Below are positions 1-10,300 of a stretch of 64,000 nt of DNA, piece after piece. The notes beneath the pieces were generated by a model. That model did not search any database. It was not told the origin of the DNA and saw only the letters and a program-made list of their open reading frames with translations. The stretch is from assembly GCA_039111635.1 (NCBI GenBank), contig JBCAQO010000005.1, positions 248,001 to 312,000 on the forward strand, in the 5' to 3' direction. The position numbers were made by a program, and so were the translations under genes. Origin of the DNA: Heterobasidion occidentale (Eukaryota; Basidiomycota; Agaricomycetes; Russulales; Bondarzewiaceae). Every line of letters starts with the position of its first letter. The first letter of the stretch is position 1.

Positions 1-35
1 TTGGTCGCATGACTGACCGAATATCGTGCCATTAG

Positions 36-472
36 ATGTGTACCTATGGGCTACCATTTCCGTGTCCTACGCGAAAGGTAGATGCTTGTCTTTCAATCAT
101 GGAGACAGTGCTTGCTCATCACCTGTACCCACACAAAAGTCTACTCCAACTCGCTACTCGCCTCGTATGTCCATCGTTGCGCGCTAAACGAATCATCCAC
201 TACGTGATCTGACGACGCCATACAGATTCAACGGTAGAACTTCGCTCCACAAAAAACTTCACTCGTGCTCTCAAAACCACAACATCGCGCTCAGGAATAT
301 TAATGTGCGGGCTGGCAAGCAAGTAAGCAGATGTGAATTGACTCACGACATTTCTTCCACACTACCTGCCGTTTCCATACAGGACAGTCAAGATAACGAA
401 ACGAGCGTATTAACAGACAGAGCGACCTCTGTTTACCTTACATCCGTCGTCGAATCAAACACGGACCCTTGA
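36..472 (+). CDS. DUF6534-type multi-pass membrane protein, C-terminal part only (5' end outside window)
   Basis: Only the last exons lie in the window. Bases 1-35 are the end of an intron; exons are about 36-77, 140-164 and 226 onward, ending at TGA 470-472. A 60-bp stretch (323-382) has GTAAGC...CAG ends and may be a further intron, but it also reads through in frame. The exon pattern and peptide (VYLWATISVSYAK, then VYSNSLLAS, then FNGR) match exon for exon the complete paralogue at 1004-2573. That is the conserved last transmembrane helix and the short cytoplasmic tail of the DUF6534 family, common in Agaricomycetes and of unknown function. The tail is rich in Ser, Thr, Asp and Asn. Same strand as the next copy, so this is a tandem pair. 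Confidence 0.75.
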
Positions 473-1003
473 TGATAACTGGGACAGGGTTCACGTTTTT
501 CTGATCTGTCCGATGTCTTAAGTCCTCCTATAGAACTTTTTTCCTTCTCATTTGATCTGGTTCGGCCTAATATCTCATCGACATCAGGCACCCGCTCTTC
601 CATTCAGGTTATTTTTAACTTCAATGGCATCGCAGAGCAATAGCACCCGTTCCCGCAGTGTATGCGCAGAAACTAAACATGTGCGACGGCCCGACAATTT
701 GGTGGTTCCGGCTTCCAGTATCCGCCTCTACTGGATAGCGGTGCGGGTGGTGAAGTTTTAGTGGCAATGAACCGATGCGCGGAAGGGCCGAGATGTGTGC
801 GAGATGCCTTCTGCAGTCCAACCCCACCCGGTGTTATGTTGTTCCCTTATCAGATCCAGAATAGACAGAATGGTCGCACCGCCCTTCGGAAATGCGGTAC
901 GTGCTTCTTCAATCTCTTCTGTGCGATGCTCACTTGCAGTATATAAGCGTAGTTTCTGGTCCTTCATGTCTGTGAGTTCTCGCCAGTCATCCCCTTGCCT
1001 ATC
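473..1003. other. Intergenic spacer between tandem DUF6534 genes
   Basis: About 530 bases separate the stop of the first copy from the start of the second. The small open frames here overlap each other on both strands, lack splice-linked partners and resemble nothing recognisable. The 3' part should hold the promoter of the downstream copy. Confidence 0.6.
940..947 (+). promoter_or_regulatory. TATA box of the DUF6534 gene
   Basis: TATATAAG lies 57-64 bases before the ATG at 1004, a usual distance for a fungal core promoter. The decayed minus-strand copy has a similar TATAAATC (31839-31846) upstream of its start. Confidence 0.55.
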
Positions 1004-2573
1004 ATGTCTTCGGAGATCGGATTAACCATCGGGGCAATCGAGCTTGGGATCTTGATCTCCGCAATTCTCTATGGCGTGACAACTGTTCAAGTCTACATAT
1101 ACCACAAAAGCTTCACTCGTGATTCGCTTTTGATTCGTGCCACGGTACGTTATCGGTGATTACCTCCCTCTCATGCTTATAATACATACTAAGAATCCTT
1201 AGATTGCAACCATCTGGTTTGTGGATAGCCCATTTTATCTGGTTTCACCTCGAGAGCTCTGGCATGGTTCACAGGACGCTAGAGACGGTGCATACGTGTT
1301 TCTCCTCTATGTTTCTGTATCGGATCACAGTTACATACTATGGAGATCCAATCGCATTGCAATTCACGCACTGGACTATCAACAGTTCAGCCATTTTCGT
1401 CGGACTCATCGGGACAATCGTGCAGGTTTGTGCTCATCAAAACATCGACCGATATGTCTGGAGGACTGATCCTTTCTTGCTCTTAGGTTTGGAGCGCATA
1501 CAGGATATACCAGCTATCTAGTGGTCTGCTGATTCCGATCGTATCGTGTACAGGAGCTGCGATGCGTCTGACAGGGTCTCTCTCGATATTTGCGCTCACC
1601 ACACCCGTCGTCGGTTTTAATGAGTACGAAGAAAAGTTTGACTGGATTGTTATTGCGACACTGGTGCTATCGGTGTGTGTCGACGCCTTAAACGCGGGGA
1701 CGATGTCGTATTTGTTGTGGAGGGAGAAGCCCGGTGGGTTGAAGCGGTAAGTGTTTTCGATCTGCTCATCCTTCTGTCCGCTGAATGAGAAGAAGCACAA
1801 ATCTTTTGATTGACAAATTGATCTTGTGGACGATGGGTGAGCCACAACATAATCGTCTCGAGGTACCTTCGCATTTAACGTGGCTGTTTCAGAGACCGGT
1901 ACTATTACTAGGTGAGGTTTCTGGCTCATGTAACTCTGGACATATGATCAATGCTTGTCACGGATCTAGCCTCATCGCAATCCTCATGCTGGTATTTGTA
2001 AGTCATGCGACTCGACTGTATTCGGCCTTTCGTTCTCACAAGATCTGCCCCAGTTCCAAATCGATTCGCATAAATGTAAGTGCCGAATGATTCCCGTTTA
2101 TCACAAAGGCTGACTGGGATATTTTGTTGGCAGATGTATACTGGTGGGCCTCGGTCTCTCTATTCTATGCAAAAGGTGTGTGCCTGTTATCATTAACATC
2201 GATGGCGTCTCATTCCACATATGACACACGACAGTCTATTCCAATTCGCTCTTAGCTTCGTATGTTATTCCGCGAGCTCGATAGTTAACCATAGCTGTAT
2301 CTTTCTGATGTTGTCGAATAGATTCAACGCTAGGACCACATTGCGAACCAAGTTTATGGCGCCCTCCACCAAAATGCTGACCACCATCGAAATGGCGGTG
2401 GGTACAGATGTAAGTAAATGGTCGCTTGTCTCTGTTTAATGTTTCTCATCGTTCGCGTGCGTGTCCATCCAGGATTCTGAGATGAGCGTGAGGACCTCTA
2501 CGACGAAGCAGGTGCGTCTCAGATGTGCGGGTGGCATGTGTGCTGTCGAAACCAACAACTCTTGCAGGACTAG
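1004..2573 (+). CDS. DUF6534 domain-containing seven-helix-like membrane protein
   Basis: Complete gene of 13 small exons: 1004-1144, 1203-1216, 1275-1425, 1487-1746, 1790-1836, 1893-1911, 1970-1997, 2054-2075, 2134-2175, 2235-2259, 2322-2409, 2473-2511 and 2568-2573. All introns are GT-AG and about 43-63 bp, and every junction keeps frame. The protein starts MSSEIGLTIGAIELGILISA (first helix). It contains TLETVHTCFSSMFLYRITVT, a loop with YEEKFDWIV, a block LLIDKLILWTMETG, and the end helix VYWWASVSLFYAKVYSNSLL, all typical of DUF6534. The tail is short and hydrophilic. Function of the family is unknown; it is common and expanded in mushroom-forming fungi. The start is fixed by the first helix and the TATA box. 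Neighbouring partial copy at 36-472 and the decayed copy at 30.3-31.8 kb are the closest relatives in the window. Confidence 0.85.
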
Positions 2574-2777
2574 TAACATCCTGAAACCAGATGTATTGCA
2601 TGACATCAGGTGGCCTCGGTCCCATTTCCTTTGTCTCGAGCATTTCGTGTTGCATACGATCCTGTCCTCTTCCTTTCTTATTAAATTATTGCATTGTATC
2701 AGAGAGCGACAGACACCTCGCGTGAATATTATCCTCGCGTGGTTTTGGAGCGACAATCCGGCGTTCCATGCCGCACG

Positions 2778-4005
2778 TCACCAGCCCAAGTCATTCTTCG
2801 CAAACCGAGGATCCAGCTTATACTCAGCCGGAAGCAGTGTCCCTTTCTCCAGACTCTCCGGGTCCTCCCAATCGTACTTTGGGTTTGCATCCCAGCCCTC
2901 TGCCTTCATCTTTTCTTCGAATATCTGCCGCAGCAAGGCGTAGTCCGGCTCCTCTTCGAACGCGAGGCTGCGGCAGTGGTCGAAGAAAGCCGTGAACTCG
3001 GGCGGGGACTGGGCGAGGAGATCGCGGAACGGTTTGCCTGCCTTCATTTCGCCGATGCGGAGAGATTTGGCGGCGACGGTGGGGCCGTAGATGCCTTGCC
3101 AGGGAAGCCGGCCATGCAGGAGATAGAGCAGGCTGTTTCCCAGCGCTTCCATGTCGTCGCGGCGCGCGGGTTCTATGAGTGTGCCATCCATGCATCAGTC
3201 AATCTTCGCTGCGAGGAAGGCGACTCTCTCAGGGCTCACCTCGCCCAAAATGCACGTTGTGGCTAGCAAAGCGTGCCGTTCCTAGTCCAACGAGACCATC
3301 TCGGTAGGGCATGTGCTCTCCTGTGACGGGATCGATGTACTGCTTCGCAAGCCCAAAGTCGAACATGTACAGGAAGCTCGAGTGGGCGCCCCGACCTGTG
3401 GAGATATTACTGGGCTTTACATCGCGCCAGATGATTCCTCGAGAATGGAGAAATTCGAACCTATTCAACTAAGAAAATAAAACATAATCATCCCAAACTT
3501 ATAGCTGGTTCGAATGCACTTGCCATTTCCAGTGCTATCAACGTCACCGTCTTCATAGATAACTTGCCGCGACACAGTCGGCGAAGCTGTTCGAGAGTCA
3601 CGCCGGTCCTGTCGAGGATTAAGAAGTAGCCTCCGCCGTACATGCCGAACCACCGGACAGAAGGGATGCCCTGATATCCTCGGAGCTGGCGATACACTTG
3701 TGCTTCATACGGGAGCACGCATATGTCCTGGGCTCTAGGTGCCTTGGCTTGAAGACGAAGCGTTCGCCGTCCAGTAGTATAACTTCTTGGTCGGGCTGGT
3801 ACCGAGAATGCATCTCGCGCTTGATGGCGACGCCTTCTCCTGTGAGGACGTGCATGGCAGACACGACGTTGCCTTCAAAAAAGCATTAGATATGTAAATT
3901 TTCAAGAGCTTCCCATAAATTTTTACCGAAGCTGCCAACTCCCAGCAAAGCTGTCACTTGGTAATGATCGGACACTCTATACGGGTAAAGGTACCGATAG
4001 GACAT
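2778..4005 (-). CDS. Divergent casein kinase 1-like protein kinase
   Basis: Five exons read from ATG 4003-4005 to a stop at 2778-2780. Kinase landmarks in order: glycine loop GVGSFGNVV split by an intron, VAIKRE lysine motif, LPYEAQVYRQLRGYQGIPSV typical of CK1, HSRGIIWRDVKPSNI catalytic loop, DFGLAKQY, GTARFASHNVHFGREPARRD (the CK1 substitute for APE), and LGNSLLYLLHGRLPWQG. The fold is complete at roughly 300 residues with almost no tail. The HRD histidine is replaced by Trp (WRD), but Asp, Lys and Asn of the loop and DFG are kept, so it may still be active. The intron at 3469-3523 has a GC donor (GCAAGT), required to join LEM to LNRFEFLHSRG. Its ATG lies only 45 bases beyond the stop of the minus-strand gene upstream. 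CK1 kinases phosphorylate acidic Ser/Thr sites; this copy is fast evolving and not a clear orthologue of Hhp1/Yck. Confidence 0.8.
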
Positions 4006-4049
4006 TCGGGTGGTACGGCGGAAGGTTGCTTCAACTCGACCCCGTCGAG

Positions 4050-6129
4050 CTAGTCCTCTAATTCCGATAAACTCTTTATCGTGACCGTTGGCGTAGCTGT
4101 GGCCAAAACGACTTTCGACTCTACGCTGCCCACGCGCTGGACCAAAACAGTGGGGTACTTTGCTGTGCACGCTGGTTCGACAATACGATAGGGTGCGGTC
4201 GTCACTACAAGAATCTCGGAAGGCTGGATTCCAGAGTAGATCGATTGTGCACGCTCGAGGAGCGCGGGGAAGAGGTTGGAGTTTTGTTCATGGGGGGATT
4301 GCCAGGCAGAGGGAGGTATGTCGGTGCTGAATTCAGGGGGAACGAAGGGCTGGATGTGTTGTGCGAACGTCGAAGGATTCAGCGAGGGGATGCCGAGGAG
4401 GGTATATCCGCGTCTGTGCAAGCTGTGAGCTGCCTGGGCGGCATCCGCGCGTATTTTTGGGTGGAGCAGGATTTCTAGAGCGGCGGACAGGGATGCCTCT
4501 TCAGTTGAGGTACCGAGATGCTTACACACATCGAACAACGAAGAGCGCGCTTAATCGATGGGTCTCGCATTCGATGTAGATGTCCAGTAGCCGACGCGAC
4601 GTCCTTGCCTCCCAATCAGCTGGCGCCAATGCTGTCACTGCATTGCGAATAGCATCTTCGCGGTCCTGCAAGATCCGACACCTGCGCGTCAGACAGCGCC
4701 GCCAAATCGCTTCAAATTAGGTTCGGGGCACAATACTTACGAATATGGTTCCCAACAACTCGAATGCGATGACCTTGACTTCTGTTGCAGGGACGGCAAA
4801 TTGCCGCTCGTAGAGAACGTGAAAATCAGGCTGCAGTTCGTCATCGTCATCCCATTCTGTATCCGAGCCGTCTGAGCTGTCTGAGTGGTCTGAGTGGTCT
4901 GAGCTGTTGTTCGTCAGCGGCTGACCGTCGTATGGAACTGGCATGTGATGGAGCTTGAGCGCCTCTTTGCCGCGAGCATCGATAGGGGTGTCTTCGATCA
5001 AAAGGGGTATTTGTCTGGTTTGTTTTGTCTGGAATTTTCGTTAGTTTGTTGCCTGAGAACGACCATATCATTATGGGTATGCTGTCGCTTACGGAACGCA
5101 GCCCCTTGAGCCAAGAAATAGACCTCGTTACGCCATTCCATGAGTAGTCAGATACAAACCTGTATATTGTATATCAGATGGGTAGGATTGAAGGTGAAAA
5201 AAATCTTACTGTTTGTAGACCAAGAATTCGTCATAGATACAAGAATGGAAGGGCAGCGCAGTAGTATTCGCCCAATCTGCGAGCTCGTAGACGCAGCTCA
5301 TAGGTTGGGAAAGATGTTCTGTTCCAACAAAAGTCATAGCGCTCCACGTCTCCCAGTGATCTTCAACTACATCGTCGCCGCCTGAAGAACGAGACTCGAG
5401 GAGCTCGGCTCGACGACGGTGGTCCTCCATGACCGCTTCACTGAACGCGCGAAAGCTTGGCTCGTCAAGTTTATACGGCCCACTGTATTGATCGCCAGCG
5501 ACATTGATCTCGGCTGTGTACCGAGCATGGAGCTTTGGGAACGTGTAGACATACAACGGACAGTCATCCGGAGTAGGTAGAGGAGGATCAACGATCAAGG
5601 CCCTATGTTCATCTGCTCATATAGGATTCAAGGCGAAGTAGGAGTCTTTAGTGGCCCCTGTAGGCTTACTTGAGGATACGATGAATAGAATCGAGTATAG
5701 TGTAGGTTGCGACGGATCGCCCAGGTGCACATCAGTTGCATGGAGGCGGAGGGCTAAGAATGGCGCCGTTGGGATATCAGGGCTTTCTGGCACCCATAGT
5801 AGGAGGCCCAATTCGACGACTTGGTGGGGAGGAGTTTGGCAATGACGAAAGAGTGAGCCACAGCTGAAGACTTTGATTATGACTTGACAGCAGTTGAAAA
5901 AAAACACGAAGCGGAGACAGTTCGTGGTCCAGATACCTCTACCACGAGTAGTAATATAGTGGTAATGTTCGGAAGGCAGGTTTCCTGTCCGACGGGTGGC
6001 CACAGTTGCTTGACCGTCGCATCTTCCCAAAACTCGAATTTTTTCGATGTGCCGCGCGGACTTCAAATTTAGACTTCCGCTAATCCCTTCCCCCTGTCCC
6101 GACGAGTAGGCCGCTTGCTCTCCTCGCAC
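4050..6129 (-). CDS. Composite protein: uncharacterised N-terminal half plus HAD-like C-terminal domain (frame disrupted)
   Basis: Exons on the minus strand join in frame from an uncharacterised region (LLLWVPESPDIPTAPFLAL..., then the 5206-5610 exon ending YDEFLVYK) through short exons (FVSDYSWNGVTRSISWLKGL; TKQTRQIPLLIEDTP) into an acidic Ser/Asp repeat (SDHSDHSDSSDGSD) and a HAD-like domain. HAD features: VIAFELLGTIF then DREDAIRN at the start, RGYTLLGIPS (motif II area), and a stop at 4050. The first motif has Glu where HAD phosphatases and dehalogenases carry the nucleophilic Asp. Between about 4530 and 4575 the frame changes and no canonical intron can restore it, so the gene is either decayed or affected by an indel. 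The 5' start is uncertain; 6129 is the longest reading. It could also be two genes. No function is proposed. Confidence 0.45.
4861..4908. repeat. Short in-frame tandem repeat encoding Ser-Asp-rich spacer
   Basis: Repeats of a 9-base unit (plus strand TGAGTGGTC/TGAGCTGTC) encode SDH/SDS steps before the HAD-like domain. This is a low-complexity acidic linker that could vary in length between strains. Confidence 0.6.
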
Positions 6130-7335
6130 GACAGCGCCTCTTGCAAGACTGTAACAACAGATTTACCAATACTAAAAACTTCCCTCTTGCCATCCGAGGG
6201 CCCGTTCATGATCAGAGTCCGAGGGTGAATCTACAAACGTCGAATCTTCTCTTCGCCTTCCTTCAACTTGCTATTCAAGTTCACTAGTAACATGAAGGTC
6301 TCTCCGTGAGGTTCGCGTTCACTAGGGAATCCTGTGCCGCGGTTCAACTTGCAAATTAAATATGGTCCGAGAACGCCCTGGCGTCCATTCTGACGCCCCA
6401 AAGGAACACGTAGGCGAGGTGTTCGGCCCACTGACACCACCCGACCTGGAAACGAGCTGGGCGAGTGTCTGGTATGAGGCTTGTCCTATGGGGATGCGTG
6501 TGTGCGACATCGATGAGAATGATGGCCAGCATTGACTGGAAATGGGCTGGCTGACTGCCTGATTTTTGAGAATATATTTTCGATCATGCATTGGAAGAGG
6601 ATTCCATCGGTCGGGTTTGGAGAGATGGTATGATGAGTATTCAACTCCCATCCTTCGCAACTATTCAGGGGTGAGGAATTTTTCGTTGCGCTCACGTAGC
6701 AGCGTTATAACTGACGCTTCGCGATCGTTCAGCCCGACTTGGACCTCGCAAAAGCAGTTCAGGTGCAATGAAGGCAGGACAACATCTGCTCCATTTTTTT
6801 GGTTTGCCTGTATTGCGTTATCAACGGCCAACTTGGGATTGCATCCTGGGGTCATCCATAGTCAGCTCGAGTCCCGCTGTTGCCCCTCGCCATGTGAGAT
6901 ATTGCATGCAGCATGATACTTGAGGCTGACGCATTGTGCACCATGCCATTTTCCGGCCTCATGATCGTGCATTGGATGGCCACTGAATAAATTGTAAAAG
7001 ATGCGGGACCACCGACCGTCCATATCCTCATGGATCTGTAGACGGTCAGTTGCGCGATATGCTTCTTGATTTCAGTTTTCTGGGGTAGCCCCGAGATGTA
7101 TGGCTGATGCACTCATGGCTCTGCTGCTTGGAGGAAACAGAAAGTCTTGTGGGTGAAGCTAAGAGAGGGAAGCGGACGGTCACTTCGGCAGTGCTAGCGG
7201 TGCTCACATGACCCATTACATAATGGGATGTGCGGAAGGGGAGCGGCGTGCCACTGTTGGAAGCATCGTCCGGGTCTCGAGACTCTCCTCCTCTCCTCTC
7301 CTCTCAACACACATTTCCTCTCATCCGTCCCCAGG
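6130..7335. other. Intergenic region upstream of the nuclear pore gene
   Basis: About 1.2 kb between two divergent genes. On the minus strand, around 6660-7110, two open stretches have protein-like composition (HPMHDHEAGKWHGAQ; LAVDNAIQANQKNGADVVLP), but they are short, lack a clear start and match no family I recognise. The 7290-7335 stretch is CT-rich (TCTCCTCCTCTCC), the pyrimidine-rich type often found just before fungal start codons. Confidence 0.4.
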
Positions 7336-10300
7336 ATGATGACAAGAAAGAGAAAAAGCAAGGCGGCTGCCTCTGCCGCACCCGTCGAGCCCGTCGAACC
7401 CGAGGTCGCGCCCAGCGAATCCATCACCGACGCCGCAAAGTCCAACCTCTCGCTCTCGATCCCCGAAGACGTCGACTTTGACCTGCTCTCCAACCTGCTC
7501 CCCGACGTCGCCCTCGCCTCGCCCAGCTCGGACGAGATCATCTCGCTCTATCGTCTCGTCGTCGTCCAGGCTACGGACATCGACGCCACTCAGCGCGACT
7601 TGGAGGAGGCGCGCTCCGAGCTGCAGAAGAAGGACGTCGAGCTCGACCAGGTCCTGCAGGACAAGGAGTCCTCGTCAAAGGAGGTCGAGTCCGAACTAGA
7701 GACGCTCCAAAAGGAACTGAAATACCTCAAGCAGGAGCGCGACCAACTGTGTAGGCGTTGAGGTCATTACGCGTGTTCGTGTTCGTGACATTGAATGCCC
7801 CTTTCTCTTCTCCAGTGACCTCAAACATCGCTCCAAGCGCAAATCACGACGCTCTCCAGCTCTCAATCCTCGTCCTCCACTGAGGTCGAGTCATTGAAGC
7901 GCAAAGTCGAGGACACCGAACGGGAGAAGCGCGACCTCGTCGGCATCGTCAGCCGGTTGAAAGAGGATAGCAGCCAACGCGATGGTAAGTCTCACTCATC
8001 TGAGCTCTATGTGTATCCCTCGCTCACTGTAGACCCTTTTCAGAGGAAATCCACACGCTGCGCACGAACCTCAAACAGGCCCGCCACGACTACCAAGCTC
8101 TCGAGAGCGAACTCCGGGAAGTCCGCTCGACAGAAACATCCTCCAAAGTGAGCATCCATAACTTTCTCGCGTTTTTGATTGCGCGCGCTCACCATCCTCC
8201 TTTGTATCGTGTCACCAGTTCAAGGTCGACGCCCTCACGCAGCAGCTCCAGCTCGCCAAAGATGAGGCCGAGCGCGCGACCACGGAGCTCACGACCAAGT
8301 CCGACGACTTCGCGAAGCACCGCCAGGCGAAGCACGCCGAGCTTGCGCAACTGCAGTCCGCGCACGACGCGCTCGCGCAGACGCACGCCTCGGCCGAGGG
8401 CACGCTCAAGGCGCTCCAGTCCGCGCACGCCGCACAAGCGAAGCAGCTCGCGCAGCAGCTCGCCCGCGTGCAGGAGCTCACGGGGCGCCTCGCGGAGCAG
8501 GAGGGCGCGTTCGCGGGCGAGGCCGCGGGCCTGCGGCGCCTCGTGCAGGTCATGGAGGAGCGCGAGGCGCAGGCCAAGGCGATCGTGGAGGGCATCGAGG
8601 CGGAGTGGGCGGACGTCGGCGCGCGCGCGGAGCGGCGCGAGGCCGTGCTGCGGGAGGAGATCGCGCAGGAGCGCCGGCGCGCGGAGGAGGCGGAGGTCCG
8701 CGTCGAGGAGATGGAGCGCGTGCTGGAGAAGGTGAACCGCGGGGAGTTCCCCGTGCCGGCGGCGGGGAGCGCGACGCCCGCGACGCCTGCGCGCGGGGGA
8801 GCGGGCGCGGCTCCGGATTTGCTGACGCAGGGGATGATGGGGCTCAGCCCGACCGTCGCGATGGCGAGCCGGTCGCAGCGGTCCGGCAAGACGTTCACGG
8901 AAGTGTACGCGGAGTACGTGCGCCTCCAGGAGGAGCACGCGCACAAGACGGCCGAGTACGACCACATGGAGCGCACCCTCGGCGCGGTGCTCGCACAGAT
9001 CGAAGAACGGGTGCGCACGCCCGCGCTCTCGCTTTTTTTACGTCGTTTCTCTGACAATCTGACGGCCTGTGAATCAGGCGCCGATTCTGGCACAGCAGCG
9101 CGAGGAGTACGAGCGCGTGCAGTCGGAGGCCGCCCAGCTCGCGTCCCAGCTCGCGGCGGCGCTGCGCGACCGCGAGGCGGCGTCCGCGAACGCGCAAGAG
9201 ACGGCGCAGAAGCTCGCGCAGAGCGGGCGCGAGAACGACCTGCTGCAGAAGCAGCTGAACGACCTCGCGCGGCAGGTGCAGGCGCTCCTGAAGGAAGTCG
9301 GGCGGAAGCACGACGCGTCGCTCCCGCCGGACGACGAGCTCGAGGGGGACGACGCGGCGCGCCCCGCGGAGAACATTGAGGACGTGATCACGAACCACCT
9401 CGTGCTCTTCCGCTCAATCCCGGCGCTGCAGGCGCAGAACCAGAAGCTGCTGCGCATCGTGCGCGAGCTAGGCGCGAAGATGGAGGCGGAGGAGCGCGAG
9501 TACCGCGACGCGCTCGAGCGGGAGCAGAACGAGGCCGTGCGGGAGGCGCACGACGCGATTCGCGAGCTGCAGGGGCGGCTGGAGAGCCAGCGGAAGAGCT
9601 ACGAGGTGACGGTGCAGGCGTACGTGAAGGAGCGCGACGCCCTGAAGAGCATGCTCGCGCGCACCGGAGGCGGCGCCAGTGCGGAACCGCACGTCAACGG
9701 GACTGGGAGCGGCAGCGGCAGCGGGGGCGCGAACGGGGCGGCGGAGAGCGTCGCGTCGGAGCCGCGGGAGGGCGTGCCCGAGTCGGAGCTGGCGAAGGAG
9801 CTGGCGGAGATCCAGAGCCAGTTCGACACGTATAAGATGGAGATGGGGGTCGACAGCGTGCGGGTGCGCGACGAGCTCGTGAAGCTGCAGCGTGAGAACG
9901 GGCAGCTCGGGGCGCTGCTCGCCAAGGCGAACGCGAAGATCGAGTACACGGCGGGTGCGTCGCGTCTCATCCGCGTGTGTGTCGTCGACCGTGCTCACTG
10001 TTTCTGTTATTTTATGTGCTTTTATGGGGGTTGCAGAGCGCCACAAGATGGCGCTGGAGCAGTACGCGAATCAGGCGGAGGACCTGCGGGATATGAGTGC
10101 CCGGCTGCAGGAGCTGCGCGATAAGTACGCGAGAGCGGATATCGAGTGCAATCGTGCGATCGCGGACGTGATCAGTGCGAACGGGAAGATTGAGCAGCTT
10201 GTCAACGAGCGTGCGAACCTGCGCGCGGAGAAGCGGATCTGGGAGGTGTGTGTCGTGCCATCTACTGATTGTTCCTTTGTGTTCTTCTTGATTGGACGGA

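Noticed and set aside
552..1025. Short overlapping frames before the second DUF6534 gene
   Set aside because: They cross the TATA box and start region, and carry no recognisable sequence.
8189..9093. Long Arg/Ala-rich minus-strand open frames of 250-290 codons
   Set aside because: They overlap the GC-rich exons of the TPR gene and reflect its codon bias; no splice partners or family.
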